Shown here in pieces: positions 52,182 through 61,630 of a DNA stretch of 64,000 nucleotides. The notes under the pieces were generated by a model that made no database searches, was not told where the DNA came from, and saw nothing but the letters and a program-made list of their open reading frames with translations. The translations under genes were made by a program, and so were the position numbers. Source of the stretch: Agromyces humatus (GTDB lineage Bacteria > Actinomycetota > Actinomycetes > Actinomycetales > Microbacteriaceae). The stretch is from assembly GCF_021228295.1 (NCBI RefSeq), contig NZ_JAJQPD010000001.1:1-64000 (forward strand), in the 5' to 3' direction. Position 1 is the stretch's first letter; every line of letters starts with the position of its first letter.

Positions 52182-52183
52182 GA

Positions 52184-52756
52184 CTATTCCGCAGCTGGGT
52201 GGCGCGATTCCGGATCGCCTTCGGCGCCCGGACCGGCCCGACGATCGGATGTCTCGAGCCGCGTCACGACCGCGTCGAGCAACGCCTGCACCGTGGCCGC
52301 TCGGATCGCCCCGCGGTCGCCGTCGAGTGCGAGCGCGATCGCCTCAGCCCCCTCGGCGTCGGCGATGCCGAGGTACACCGTGCCCGGCGCGCGCCCGTAC
52401 TGCCAGTCGGGGCCCGCGACGCCGGTCGTCGCGACGCCGAGATCGGCCGGCCGTCCGTCGACGGCGAGGGCGGCGCGGGCACCCTCTGCCATCTGCCGGG
52501 CGACCTCGGGATGCACGGCTCCCTCGCGCTCGAGCAGCGCGAGATCGACCCCCAGCAGGGAGTGCTTGATCGCCGTGTCGTACGCCACGACTCCGCCGTT
52601 GACCACCACCGAAGCCCCGGGCACACTCGTCATCGCTGCGGCCACGAGCCCGCCCGTCAGCGACTCGGCGACCGCCACGCGGAGCCCGCGTCGCGTGAGC
52701 AGGGCGATGACGCGCTCGGCGGCTTCGGCGCCGGGCTGGGGAATCGGCTCGCCCAC
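52184..52756 (-). CDS. CinA-family nicotinamide-nucleotide amidohydrolase
   Basis: The 190-residue protein is the stand-alone C-terminal domain of CinA (PncC type), which deamidates nicotinamide mononucleotide in NAD salvage. The conserved VAESLTGGLVAA, ATTGVAGP and GTVYLG segments are present. The MoaB-like N-terminal domain is absent, as usual in actinobacteria. The GTG at 52756 lies one base past the pgsA stop (TGA-C-GTG), indicating coupling. Confidence 0.9.
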   Translation of the reverse strand: MGEPIPQPGAEAAERVIALLTRRGLRVAVAESLTGGLVAAAMTSVPGASVVVNGGVVAYDTAIKHSLLGVDLALLEREGAVHPEVARQMAEGARAALAVDGRPADLGVATTGVAGPDWQYGRAPGTVYLGIADAEGAEAIALALDGDRGAIRAATVQALLDAVVTRLETSDRRAGPGAEGDPESRHPAAE

Positions 52757-52757
52757 G

Positions 52758-53360
52758 TCAGGCGCCGGCGTCGCCAGACCGAGCGAGGCGCACGGCGTCG
52801 CGCACGTACAACAGGCCCGACCACAGGGTGAGCACGACCGCGGCGGTCATGAGGATGGCGTTGACCCAATGGATCCACTCGCCGAACACGGTCCAGAGCG
52901 GGACGAGCGCGAACGAGATCGCGACGGCCTGGACGAGCGTCTTGAGCTTGCCGCCCGACGATGCGGGAACGACGTTGCCGCGACCGAGCTCGACGAACCG
53001 CCACACCGTGATGCCCACCTCGCGCACCACGATGATCGCGGTGACCCACCACGGCAGCTCGCCGAGGATCGACAGGCAGACGAGTGCTCCGCTCGTGAGC
53101 AGCTTGTCGGCGATGGGGTCGAGGATCTTGCCGAGATCGGTGACGAGTCCGCGCGACCGTGCGATGTGCCCATCGATGCCGTCGGTCGCGATCGCGATGA
53201 TGAACAACGCGGCAGCGGCCCAGCGCAGGGGGCCGTCATCGCCGCCGTCGGCGAGCAGCATCCAGAAGAAGATCGGCGCGAGCAGGATTCGCACGACCGT
53301 GATCGCGTTGGGGAGGTTCCAGTTCGCCGAGCGCGCGGAGCTGCCGGCGGGATTGGTCAT
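52758..53360 (-). CDS. pgsA: CDP-diacylglycerol-glycerol-3-phosphate 3-phosphatidyltransferase
   Basis: This CDP-alcohol phosphatidyltransferase of 200 residues has about five membrane helices. The active-site signature DGIDGHIARSRGLVTDLGKI is followed by the last aspartate in LDPIADK. It makes phosphatidylglycerol phosphate. The ATG at 53360 lies seven bases after TACAGT with no ribosome binding site. The large upstream frame is a shadow of ftsK. Confidence 0.93.
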   Translation of the reverse strand: MTNPAGSSARSANWNLPNAITVVRILLAPIFFWMLLADGGDDGPLRWAAAALFIIAIATDGIDGHIARSRGLVTDLGKILDPIADKLLTSGALVCLSILGELPWWVTAIIVVREVGITVWRFVELGRGNVVPASSGGKLKTLVQAVAISFALVPLWTVFGEWIHWVNAILMTAAVVLTLWSGLLYVRDAVRLARSGDAGA

Positions 53361-53367
53361 ACGGCCA

Positions 53368-53373
53368 ACTGTA
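53368..53373 (-). promoter_or_regulatory. -10 box of leaderless pgsA
   Basis: TACAGT lies seven bases before the pgsA ATG, in the 55-bp gap after ftsK. It suggests that pgsA-cinA is transcribed separately from ftsK. Confidence 0.5.
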
Positions 53374-53415
53374 CCCGGCGACGGATGCCGCGGCGCAGTG
53401 TCGTGCGAACACCCG

Positions 53416-56316
53416 TCAGTCGCGACCGGTGAGCCCCCAGGCGTCTTCGTCGGGATCGGCGTCGACCTCGGGCAGGCCCCGGGTTCCCCGCGCGACCGGG
53501 TCGCCGTCATAGCGGTCGTCGGGCTCGCCCCAGGCATCGGCGGGGGCTGCAGCCGGGGCGGCCGAAGCGCCGGCGGCTGACTGGGCCGGGAGGGCCGGAG
53601 CCGACGACGGCCCCGACGGCTCGCCGCGCAGTCGTGCGAGCACCTCGGGCAACTGTTCGGTGGTCGCCAGCACATCGCGCGCCTTCGAGCCCTCGCTCGG
53701 ACCGACGATCTCGCGCGACTCGAGCAGGTCCATGAGCCGCCCGGCCTTGGCGAATCCGACCCGCAGCTTGCGCTGCAGCATCGATGTCGAGCCGAACTGC
53801 GTCGACACCACGAGCTCGGCCGCGGCGAGCAGCAGCTCGAGGTCGTCGCCGATGTCGGCGTCGATCTCTTTGCGCTCGACGGCGGCCGCGACATCTTGCC
53901 GGTAGTCGGGCCGCGCCTGCCGGGTGACGTGCTTCACGACACGTTCGATCTCGGCCTCGGTGACCCAGGCGCCCTGCACGCGAATGGGCTTCGATGCTCC
54001 CATGGGTAGGAACAGGCCGTCGCCCTGCCCGATGAGCTTGTCGGCGCCGGGCTGGTCGAGGATGACCCGAGAGTCGGTGACGCTCGTCACCGCGAATGCG
54101 AGACGCGAGGGCACATTGGCCTTGATGAGGCCCGTGACGACATCGACCGAGGGGCGCTGGGTGGCGAGCACGAGGTGGATGCCCGACGCGCGGGCGAGCT
54201 GCGTGATGCGCACGATGGAGTCCTCGACGTCGCGCGGAGCCACCATCATGAGGTCGGCGAGCTCGTCGACGACGACGAGCAGGTACGGGTAGGGCTTGAG
54301 CCTGCGCTCGGAGCCGGCCGGCAGCACGATCTCATTGTTGACGACGGCCTTGTTGAAGTCGTCGATGTGGCGGAAGCCGAACGACGCGAGATCGTCGTAG
54401 CGCATGTCCATCTCTTTCACGACCCACTGCAGCGCCTCGGCCGCCTTCTTCGGGTTCGTGATGATGGGCGTGATGAGGTGCGGCACCCCGGCATAGGGCG
54501 CGAGCTCGACGCGCTTCGGGTCGATGAGCACCATGCGCACGTCGGCGGGCTTGGCCCGCATGAGCAGCGAGGTGATCATCGAGTTCACGAAGCTCGACTT
54601 GCCCGAGCCGGTCGAGCCGGCCACGAGCAGGTGGGGCATCTTCGCGAGGTTGGCCACGACATGACCGCCGCCCACGTCCTTGCCGACGCCGATCGTCATG
54701 GGATGCGACGCGTTGACCGCCGCCCCCGAGCGCAGCACGTCGCCGAGGGTCACCGTCTCGCGGTCGGCATTCGGGATCTCGACGCCGATGGCGCTCTTGC
54801 CCGGAATCGGCGAGAGGATGCGCACCTCGTTCGATGCGACGGCGTACGCGAGGTTCTTCGAGAGCGCCGTGACCCGCTCGACCTTGACACCTGGGCCGAG
54901 CTCGATCTCGTACTGCGTCACCGTCGGCCCGCGCGAGAACCCCGTGACCTTCGCGTCGACGCCGAACTGGTCGAGCACCCCGGTGATCTGGCGCACCACG
55001 TCGTCGTTCGCCTGCGATCGCGACTTCGCGGGCGCACCGGCGGCGAGCGTGGATGCCGCCGGCAGCGAGTACGGGCGTTCGGGTTCGGACGGCTCGTCGC
55101 CGTCGATGCCGCCGAGCCCGCCGTCGCCCGTGGGTGATGTCGCCGACGCGGCGTCGTCGAGCCCGTCGAACATCGGCAGGGCCGTGGTCTGTCCGCCTTC
55201 GTCGCCGCGAAGCCCCGTGCCGCCGCGCGGGACGTCGCCGGTGAAGTGCGCCAGCGCCGACTCGGCACGCTCGAGATCGCCGAGCACCTCGGTGCCGTAG
55301 GAGGCGGGGCCGCCGACCCCTTCGAGTGGGGTCTCGAAGCTGCCCGCGGCCGAGCCCGGGCCGAACACCTCGGTGATGCCGTCGACGCCCGGAGCCTCGA
55401 ATGCCGGGTCTTCTTCTCGATTGGAGTCGTTGCGTCGCCACCACGGCAGCAGGCCGGTGTGCTCGGGCTCGTCGCCGAGGTCGTCGATGCCGTCGAGTTC
55501 GGCCTGCACGGCCTTCTTGCGCTCGCGGCGCGAGAGCTTCGCCGGAGCCTCGGCGGGCGCCTCGGCCTCGTCGGGAGCCCCGAACAGCCACGCGTACAGC
55601 TCGCGGAACCGCGTCGGAATGCGGTTCGGCGGCGTCTTCGTCATGATGAGCAGCGAGAGCGTCACGAGCAGGATGACGATGACCGTCGCCCCGATGGGCG
55701 TGATGAGCAGGATGAGCGGCTGCGCGAGCATCCACCCGAGAATGCCGCCGGCACGCGCGAGCACGGCCATGCCCTCGCTCGGCTCGGGCTGGCCGCCGAA
55801 GATGTGGCAGAGCGCCGACACCGAGAGCAGGAGCACGCCGAGCCCGATGCCGATGCGCGTGTTGTCGTGCACCGAACTCGGGTGCCGGAACAGCCAGACG
55901 GCGAAGAGGAGCATGACCACCGGCAGCGCGAACGCCACCCGTCCGAACAGGCCGCCGAACGTCCACGAATCGAGCGACTGCGCGATGGGCTCGTTGATGA
56001 AGAACCACTCGACGACCGCACCGGCGATCGCGAGCACGACGATGAAGAACGGCAGGCCGTCGCGGCGCTCATCTTTCTGCAACGTCTCGGGGCCGAGGGC
56101 GCGGGCGGCACCGCCCGCGACGTGCGCAAGCCCCATCCACGCGCGAACGAACAGGTTCGGCCCGGCAGGCGCGGCCGCCGCCTTCTTCGACGCGGCCGAC
56201 GCCCTGCCCGTCTTGGCCGTGGTCGCCGGCAGCTTCTTGGTCGGCGCGGTGCGCGAGCTCGAGCTGCGCGACGGGGTGCCCGAGGCGCGCCCGTTCGACC
56301 TGGTGCTCGTAGCCAT
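53416..56316 (-). CDS. ftsK: DNA translocase FtsK
   Basis: FtsK moves chromosomes at the division septum. The 966-residue protein has a basic N-terminal tail, four membrane segments (about 95-240) and an acidic Gly/Ser-rich linker (about 260-440). The motor follows with Walker [11 protein letters not shown] and Walker [14 protein letters not shown], then the winged-helix gamma domain ([24 protein letters not shown]) that reads KOPS-type sites. A disordered Ala/Pro tail of about 75 residues ends it. I chose ATG 56316, seven bases after TAACGT. Confidence 0.95.
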   Translation of the reverse strand: MATSTRSNGRASGTPSRSSSSRTAPTKKLPATTAKTGRASAASKKAAAAPAGPNLFVRAWMGLAHVAGGAARALGPETLQKDERRDGLPFFIVVLAIAGAVVEWFFINEPIAQSLDSWTFGGLFGRVAFALPVVMLLFAVWLFRHPSSVHDNTRIGIGLGVLLLSVSALCHIFGGQPEPSEGMAVLARAGGILGWMLAQPLILLITPIGATVIVILLVTLSLLIMTKTPPNRIPTRFRELYAWLFGAPDEAEAPAEAPAKLSRRERKKAVQAELDGIDDLGDEPEHTGLLPWWRRNDSNREEDPAFEAPGVDGITEVFGPGSAAGSFETPLEGVGGPASYGTEVLGDLERAESALAHFTGDVPRGGTGLRGDEGGQTTALPMFDGLDDAASATSPTGDGGLGGIDGDEPSEPERPYSLPAASTLAAGAPAKSRSQANDDVVRQITGVLDQFGVDAKVTGFSRGPTVTQYEIELGPGVKVERVTALSKNLAYAVASNEVRILSPIPGKSAIGVEIPNADRETVTLGDVLRSGAAVNASHPMTIGVGKDVGGGHVVANLAKMPHLLVAGSTGSGKSSFVNSMITSLLMRAKPADVRMVLIDPKRVELAPYAGVPHLITPIITNPKKAAEALQWVVKEMDMRYDDLASFGFRHIDDFNKAVVNNEIVLPAGSERRLKPYPYLLVVVDELADLMMVAPRDVEDSIVRITQLARASGIHLVLATQRPSVDVVTGLIKANVPSRLAFAVTSVTDSRVILDQPGADKLIGQGDGLFLPMGASKPIRVQGAWVTEAEIERVVKHVTRQARPDYRQDVAAAVERKEIDADIGDDLELLLAAAELVVSTQFGSTSMLQRKLRVGFAKAGRLMDLLESREIVGPSEGSKARDVLATTEQLPEVLARLRGEPSGPSSAPALPAQSAAGASAAPAAAPADAWGEPDDRYDGDPVARGTRGLPEVDADPDEDAWGLTGRD

Positions 56317-56323
56317 GCTCCCC

Positions 56324-56329
56324 ACGTTA
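56324..56329 (-). promoter_or_regulatory. -10 box of leaderless ftsK
   Basis: TAACGT is seven bases before the ftsK ATG. GGGGAG lies between, but abuts the start too closely for a normal ribosome binding site. Confidence 0.45.
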
Positions 56330-56411
56330 CGGCCGACCGCCGACTCAGCCCCGTATCAACGGGCGAGTGTCTGCGATCGGGTCGTGACCCGTTGGCGCCG
56401 GCGAGCGCGCT

Positions 56412-56903
56412 TCAGCGCAGCACTCGGACCATCGTGTCGCGCCCGCCCGAGGATTCGACGACGCTGAATCCCTCGGAGCGAGAGAGTGCGTGCGCGAAAT
56501 TGCCGTGCTCGACGCTCAATGCCAGCCGGGCGTAGCCCGCTGACCGCGCGACATCCGCCAGCGATCGCATCAGCGACCGGCCGACGCCCTGCGACCGCCA
56601 CAGCGGACGGACGCCGATGATCAGCTCGGGCACGCCGGTCGCGACGAATCCGCGGGCGCCCTGCTCGGGCGAGAACAACCGGAACCATGCCGCCGCGATC
56701 GCACGCCCCTCGGCGTCGACGGCGACCACGCCTCGATCGGCCGGCTGCTGCCAGCCCGCGATGTACGCGCGCGAGACCGGGTCGGCGAGCACCACCGGCT
56801 TCGGCCGGTGAGCGCCCTGCCGCCAGTTCGCCGCCTCGACCACCATGTCGGCGAGGAACGCTCCGTCGCCGGGGATGGCCGGACGGATCAGGAAGTCCGC
56901 CAT
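56412..56903 (-). CDS. GNAT-family N-acetyltransferase
   Basis: The 163-residue protein has the GNAT fold with a VPELIIGVRPLWRSQGVGRSLM segment that contains the acetyl-CoA pyrophosphate loop (R-x-x-G-x-G/A) and a later LSVEHGNFAHALSRSEGF helix. The substrate is unknown. ATG 56903 lies six bases after a TAGCAT box and has no ribosome binding site. Confidence 0.87.
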   Translation of the reverse strand: MADFLIRPAIPGDGAFLADMVVEAANWRQGAHRPKPVVLADPVSRAYIAGWQQPADRGVVAVDAEGRAIAAAWFRLFSPEQGARGFVATGVPELIIGVRPLWRSQGVGRSLMRSLADVARSAGYARLALSVEHGNFAHALSRSEGFSVVESSGGRDTMVRVLR

Positions 56904-56909
56904 GCACGG

Positions 56910-56915
56910 ATGCTA
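56910..56915 (-). promoter_or_regulatory. -10 box of leaderless GNAT gene
   Basis: TAGCAT lies six bases before the ATG at 56903, in the 67-bp gap after rnj. Confidence 0.45.
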
Positions 56916-56970
56916 CGCGCGCGGTGTTTCGGCGACGTTTCCGACCTCTCGCAGCGTGTCGGGCGCGGCG

Positions 56971-58647
56971 TCACGCCTCGATGACGAGCGGCACCAGCAT
57001 CGGACGCCGGCGCAGGCGACGGCTCACCCACGTGCCGAGCGTTCGGCGAACGATCTGCTGCAAGCCGCGCGAGTCGCGGACGCCGTTCTGTGCGGCCTCG
57101 GCGAGCGCCGCGATGATCTTCGGCTTCACGTCCTCGAACACCGCGTCGTCTTCAGCGAAACCGCGAGCATGGATCTCGGGTCCGGTGATCACCTCACCGG
57201 TCGTCGCGTCGACGACGACGATGACCGAGATGAAGCCCTCTTCGGCGAGGATGCGGCGATCCTTCAGGTCGGCGTCGGTGATCTCGCCGACGGTCGAGCC
57301 GTCGACGTAGACGAACCCGAGATCGAGCTGACCGACGACCTTGAGCACGCCGTCGCGCAGATCGTAGACCGAGCCGTTCTCGCCGATGAAGGTGTTCTTC
57401 TCGGGAATGCCCGTGTCTTGGGCGAGCTTGGCGTTCGCGAACAGGTGCCGGTACTCGCCGTGGATCGGCAGCACGTTCTTCGGCTTCAGGATGTTGTAGC
57501 AGTAGAGCAACTCCCCCGCGGCGGCGTGACCCGAGACATGCACCTTCGCGTTCGCCTTGTGCACGACGTTCGCGCCGAGCTTCGTGAGACCGTCGATCAC
57601 CCGGTAGACGGCGTTCTCGTTGCCGGGGATCAGGCTCGACGCGAGGATGACCGTGTCGCCCTCGCCGATCTCGATCTGATGGTCGCGGTTCGCCATGCGA
57701 GAGAGCACCGCCATCGGCTCACCCTGTGACCCGGTGGACATGTAGACGATCTCATCGTCGGGCACGTTGCCGGCCTTCTTGTAGTCGATGAGCACGCCCT
57801 CGGGAACCCTCAGGTAACCGAGGTCGGCGGCGATCGTCATGTTGCGCACCATGCTGCGGCCGAGCAGCGCGACCCGACGGTGGTTCTGCCACGCCGCGTC
57901 GAGCACCTGCTGCACGCGGTGCACGTGGCTCGAGAAGCTCGCGACGATGACGCGACGGGGTGCGCGGTTGATGACCTCATCGAGCACGGGGCCGATCGCG
58001 CGCTCGAGCGGGGTGAAGCCCGGGACATCCGCGTTCGTGGAGTCGACCATGAAGACGTCGACGCCCTCCTCGCCGAGGCGCGCGAACTCGCGCAGGTCGG
58101 TGAGGCGGCCGTCGAGCGGCAGTTGGTCCATCTTGAAGTCGCCGGTCGCGAGCACCGTGCCTGCGTCGGTCTTGATCGCCACGGCGAGTGCATCGGGGAT
58201 CGAGTGGTTGACGGCGATGAACTCGAGCGAGAACGGGCCGATCCGCTCGCGCCCGCCCTCCTTGACGGTGAGGCTGTAGGGCTGGATGCGATGCTCCTTG
58301 AGCTTCGCCTCGACGAGCGCGAGCGTCAGCTGCGACCCGATCAGCGGGATGTCGCCGCGCAACTTCAGGAGGTATGGCACCGCACCGATGTGGTCTTCAT
58401 GGCCGTGCGTGAGCACGACGCCGACGATGTCGTCGAGGCGCTCCTTGAGGAATCCGAAGTCGGGCAGGATCAGGTCGACGCCGGGCTGGTGCTCTTCGGG
58501 GAAGAGCACGCCGCAGTCGACGATGAGGATCTTGCCGTCGAGCTCGTAGCTCGTCATGTTGCGGCCGACCTCGCCGAGGCCGCCGATGGGGATGATGCGG
58601 AGCGTTCCGGCTTCGAGCGGAGCGGGATCGATGACGACGTCGGGCAT
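56971..58647 (-). CDS. rnj: ribonuclease J
   Basis: RNase J is a zinc-dependent 5' exonuclease and endonuclease for mRNA decay and rRNA maturation. The 558-residue protein has the metallo-beta-lactamase motif HGHEDH (81-86), motif 2 (LATGDFKMD), a beta-CASP domain (VHVSGHAAAGELL) and the C-terminal domain. It is full length. ATG 58647 follows a strong AAGGAGG site. It is 68 bases downstream of dapA, a pairing common in actinobacteria and Firmicutes. Confidence 0.96.
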   Translation of the reverse strand: MPDVVIDPAPLEAGTLRIIPIGGLGEVGRNMTSYELDGKILIVDCGVLFPEEHQPGVDLILPDFGFLKERLDDIVGVVLTHGHEDHIGAVPYLLKLRGDIPLIGSQLTLALVEAKLKEHRIQPYSLTVKEGGRERIGPFSLEFIAVNHSIPDALAVAIKTDAGTVLATGDFKMDQLPLDGRLTDLREFARLGEEGVDVFMVDSTNADVPGFTPLERAIGPVLDEVINRAPRRVIVASFSSHVHRVQQVLDAAWQNHRRVALLGRSMVRNMTIAADLGYLRVPEGVLIDYKKAGNVPDDEIVYMSTGSQGEPMAVLSRMANRDHQIEIGEGDTVILASSLIPGNENAVYRVIDGLTKLGANVVHKANAKVHVSGHAAAGELLYCYNILKPKNVLPIHGEYRHLFANAKLAQDTGIPEKNTFIGENGSVYDLRDGVLKVVGQLDLGFVYVDGSTVGEITDADLKDRRILAEEGFISVIVVVDATTGEVITGPEIHARGFAEDDAVFEDVKPKIIAALAEAAQNGVRDSRGLQQIVRRTLGTWVSRRLRRRPMLVPLVIEA

Positions 58648-58715
58648 ATGCCCTCCTTACGTTGCGGTGTTCAGTTCGTGCGGCGCTCTGGCGTCGCGGG
58701 TGTCTGGGGTGAGGT

Positions 58716-59690
58716 TCAGCGGGTGGTGCCCGCGACCTTGGGCAGTGCGCCGCCGGCGGCGGCGTTGCGGTCGGGGCGGAAGCGGTGGAAGTCGACGCCG
58801 GGGATGCCCTGGACGTGGTCGATCTCGTCTTCGATGAGCGCGGCCTCCCACTCTTCGGGACCGACGAGGGGCAGTCGTACACGCGGGCTGGAGATGCGGC
58901 CCAGGCCGTGCAGGATGTACTTCGCCGCGACCGTGCCCGGCACGTGCGTCATGACCGCGCGCACGAGCGGCTCGAGACGCTGGTGCTCGGCGGTCGCGGT
59001 CGCGAGGTCGCCGCGGTTCACCGCGTCGACGATGGTTCGGTAGGGCGCCGGCGCGATGTTCGCGGTCACCCCGATGAGCCCGGTCGCACCGATCGCGAGG
59101 TGCGGCAGCACGTTCGCGTCGTCGCCGGAGAAGTACATGAGGTCGGTCTGGTTCAGCACCCGGCTCACCTCGGAGAAATCGCCCTTGGCATCCTTGATCG
59201 CGAGGATGTTCGGGTGCTTCGCCAGGCGGAGGATCGTCTCGTACTTGATCGGCACTCCGGTGCGGCCCGGGATGTCGTAGAGGATCACCGGCAGGTCGGT
59301 GGCATCGGCCACGAGCCGGAAGTGCGTGAGGATTCCGGCCTGCGTCGGCTTGTTGTAGTACGGCGTGACGATCATGATGCCGTCGGCGCCGGCCTGCTCG
59401 GAGTGCGTGTAGAGCTCGATGGCGTGCGCGGTCTCGTTCGAGCCGCCGCCCGTGATGATCTTGGCGCGTCCGGCCGCCACGTCTTTGCCGACCTCGACGA
59501 GGCGGATCTTCTCGGGGTCGGTGAGCGTCGAGGTCTCGCCCGTGGTTCCCGTGACGACGATGCCGTCGGCACCCGCCGAGATGACGTCGTCGATGTGCTT
59601 CTCGACCCCGGGCCAATCGACCTCGCCGTCAGCCGTCATCGGCGTGACGAGCGCGACGAGCACTTGTCCGAAGGGGTTCTCTGCAGTCAC
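58716..59690 (-). CDS. dapA: 4-hydroxy-tetrahydrodipicolinate synthase
   Basis: DapA condenses aspartate semialdehyde with pyruvate, the first committed step to DAP and lysine. The 324-residue barrel has the Schiff-base lysine K166 (AIKDAKG), the TGTTGE pyruvate site (48-52) and the YYNKP loop (111-115). The start is GTG 59690, seven bases after TACGCT and without a ribosome binding site. An earlier open frame adds 19 non-family residues. With dapF it gives two of the DAP pathway genes in this window. Confidence 0.95.
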   Translation of the reverse strand: MTAENPFGQVLVALVTPMTADGEVDWPGVEKHIDDVISAGADGIVVTGTTGETSTLTDPEKIRLVEVGKDVAAGRAKIITGGGSNETAHAIELYTHSEQAGADGIMIVTPYYNKPTQAGILTHFRLVADATDLPVILYDIPGRTGVPIKYETILRLAKHPNILAIKDAKGDFSEVSRVLNQTDLMYFSGDDANVLPHLAIGATGLIGVTANIAPAPYRTIVDAVNRGDLATATAEHQRLEPLVRAVMTHVPGTVAAKYILHGLGRISSPRVRLPLVGPEEWEAALIEDEIDHVQGIPGVDFHRFRPDRNAAAGGALPKVAGTTR

Positions 59691-59697
59691 GATGACC

Positions 59698-59703
59698 AGC
59701 GTA
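59698..59703 (-). promoter_or_regulatory. -10 box of the leaderless dapA-rnj operon
   Basis: TACGCT lies seven bases before the dapA GTG. Confidence 0.5.
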
Positions 59704-59773
59704 TCGGTTGGCCCCGTACCGCGTCGCCCGCGGCGATCGGTGGCCACGCGCTGCCGTCGCGCTCGTCATTGTG

Positions 59774-59860
59774 TGCCGGTCGTCGGGGGTTCGAGGTGAC
59801 ACACCGGCGGCAGCCGCTCCGGCCACGGCGTGTCGCAGACATCGTCCGACGACCCGCACC
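59774..59860. repeat. left flank repeat of the DUF559 gene
   Basis: This stretch contains TGCCGGTCGTCGGG, then CACCGGCGGC and GGCGTGTCGCA followed by TCGTCCGACGACCCGCAC (up to 59860). The same blocks in the same order and orientation recur on the other side of the DUF559 gene. TCGTC-C-GACGA inside it is a short palindrome. Confidence 0.7.
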
Positions 59861-59908
59861 TCACCCGCCTGGGAGTGAATGGCATTTCGGGTGACTCGCC
59901 TGCCCCAG

Positions 59909-60778
59909 TCATCCGAACCGTACGCCTGCGACGCGACGGTGCAGACCGGCGTCGACCCTGGCGAGGATGGCGGCACGGACCGTGGGCCACTCGTGGACGA
60001 CGAGCGCGTAGTCGAACCGCAGCGTGTCGAAGCCGAGTCCAGCGGCGATGCCGTCGCGAACGAGGTCCTTGTGGCGCGAGTGCTTGGTATCGGCGTGACC
60101 CTGGACGCCGTCGACCTCGAGGATCAGTCGGTCTCCGAGCACGAAGTCGACGCATCCGACACCGGGAATGTCGACCTGCGATCGCAACTCGATGCCGTCC
60201 GCGCGAAGCCGGAACCGCAGGAGCGACTCCAGTCCGCTGTCGGCATCTGCCCGGGCGAAATCGAGCATCCACCGATGTCGCACCGGGATGCTCCGTCGCA
60301 GGTGCTCGAGATCGACAGCAGAAAGCCGGCCATGTAAGAGGGCGGACTCGAGTGTCGCGAAGAATGCTTCGTCGCCGGCGCAGCGCAGGATCTCGATCAG
60401 AGCACGTCGCACCGTGCTGCGCCGGCCGATCTCGACCGGTCGGCGCGTGCGGTGCGCGACGCAGTCGCAGTCGGCATGCGCGTGGACGCGGTCGCGCGCG
60501 CCGACCGCGATATGGAGACCGTCGTGCTCGACGACCCAGAGTCCCGCCGCCGCCGCGGCCGACAGACAGCTCAGCATCCCACCGTGCGCCGCCGCTGCGC
60601 GCACCTCAGCAGGGAGTCCTGGCAGCGCGAAGACCCCTTCCCTGAGACGAAGGAGCGCGCCGACACTGACCGCGCGCGCGATCTCGCGCCGGGTGACGCC
60701 ACTGTCGCGGAGCTGCGCTGTGCGCACCACCCCGCCGAGCTCTCTGCAGCAACGGGCGGCTTCGGATGGAGATCGCAT
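59909..60778 (-). CDS. DUF559 endonuclease-like protein with AbiEi-type N terminus
   Basis: The 289-residue protein joins an N-terminal winged-helix segment of the type IV antitoxin AbiEi kind (about 8-55; GVVRTAQLRDSGVTRREIARAV) to a C-terminal DUF559 fold related to Vsr/PD-(D/E)XK nucleases. In the latter, VDFVLGDRLILEVDG supplies the acidic residues and a later HKDLVRDG segment follows. No AbiEii toxin gene is beside it. The activity is unproven. ATG 60778 gives the family N terminus; the extension upstream runs into flanking repeats. Confidence 0.8.
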   Translation of the reverse strand: MRSPSEAARCCRELGGVVRTAQLRDSGVTRREIARAVSVGALLRLREGVFALPGLPAEVRAAAAHGGMLSCLSAAAAAGLWVVEHDGLHIAVGARDRVHAHADCDCVAHRTRRPVEIGRRSTVRRALIEILRCAGDEAFFATLESALLHGRLSAVDLEHLRRSIPVRHRWMLDFARADADSGLESLLRFRLRADGIELRSQVDIPGVGCVDFVLGDRLILEVDGVQGHADTKHSRHKDLVRDGIAAGLGFDTLRFDYALVVHEWPTVRAAILARVDAGLHRRVAGVRFG

Positions 60779-60896
60779 GCGCCATGCTCGCCTCGACACC
60801 GGTCGCCGCGCACGCCACGCAGACGACGTGTTGATACTCCCCCCGCCTCCGGGCCTGGGGAGGAGCAGTGATCGCTCCGGTCGGCCGGCGCCGGCG

Positions 60897-61005
60897 TGCC
60901 AGTCGTCGGGCACCCGGAGCGCCAGTCGTCAGACGCCCGGCTCGACACGCGGATGCGAGCTGCCCCACCGGCGGCGTGTCGCGCAACTCGTCCGACGACT
61001 CGCAC
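60897..61005. repeat. right flank repeat of the DUF559 gene
   Basis: TGCCAGTCGTCGGG is followed by a second, diverged copy (units GCCAGTCGTCGGGCACCCGG at 60898-60917 and GCCAGTCGTCAGACGCCCGG at 60921-60940, 23 bases apart). CACCGGCGGCGTGTCGCG and then TCGTCCGACGACTCGCAC follow, up to 61005. The blocks match the left flank at most positions and have the same orientation. The 291-bp gap holds no other gene. Confidence 0.7.
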
Positions 61006-61069
61006 GCGGTGAGGCCGGCGGGCGCGGGGAGGTGGGATCAGCGCGCAGTGCGCGGGCGCGTCGAGGGCG

Positions 61070-61630
61070 TCAGACGCGGGTGTAGGTGAGGAACCGGTAG
61101 CGGATGCCACTTGTCGAGGTGTGGGCGCCCGAGTCGGGTTCGACCGCGATGAGGCGGAAGGCAGAGTCGATGTCGGGTGCCAGCACGTCGGCGGCTGTGG
61201 GTGTGAACGGCGAGTCATGCGAGTGGCGCAGCTCGGTCACCTCGATGCGGTCGGCGAGCGACAGGGTCGCCGCGAACAACTGCGCGCCGCCGATGACCCA
61301 CACCCGGTCGGGTGGGGAATCTCGGGCTGCGAGTGGCGCTGCGGCGAGCGCGAGCGCCGCGTCGACGGATGCCGCGACCACGGCACCCTCTGAGGCCCAA
61401 TCGCGCTGACGCGTCACTACCACGTTGCGGCGCCCCGGCAGCGGCCGGAAGCGCGGCGGCAGCGATTCCCAGGTCGCACGCCCCATGACCACAGGCGACC
61501 CGAGCGTGACCTGCTTGAAGTGCGCGAGGTCTTCGGGGACGTGCCAGGGCATGCCGCCGCCGCGGCCGATGACACCGCCCTCGGCTTCCGCCCAGATCAG
61601 GCCGATGCGCGGCGCGGCGGCAGCGCTCAT
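61070..61630 (-). CDS. folA: dihydrofolate reductase
   Basis: DHFR regenerates tetrahydrofolate after thymidylate synthesis. The 186-residue enzyme has [30 protein letters not shown], which includes the substrate-contacting region, then [12 protein letters not shown] and WVIGGAQLF. The length is normal. ATG 61630 overlaps the thyA stop by four bases, so both steps are coupled. The upstream frame is a shadow of thyA. Confidence 0.96.
   Translation of the reverse strand: MSAAAAPRIGLIWAEAEGGVIGRGGGMPWHVPEDLAHFKQVTLGSPVVMGRATWESLPPRFRPLPGRRNVVVTRQRDWASEGAVVAASVDAALALAAAPLAARDSPPDRVWVIGGAQLFAATLSLADRIEVTELRHSHDSPFTPTAADVLAPDIDSAFRLIAVEPDSGAHTSTSGIRYRFLTYTRV

Noticed and set aside
59909-60778. A complete AbiE type IV toxin-antitoxin system
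   Set aside because: Only the antitoxin-like N-terminal segment is present, fused to a DUF559 nuclease-like domain. No nucleotidyltransferase toxin gene is adjacent.
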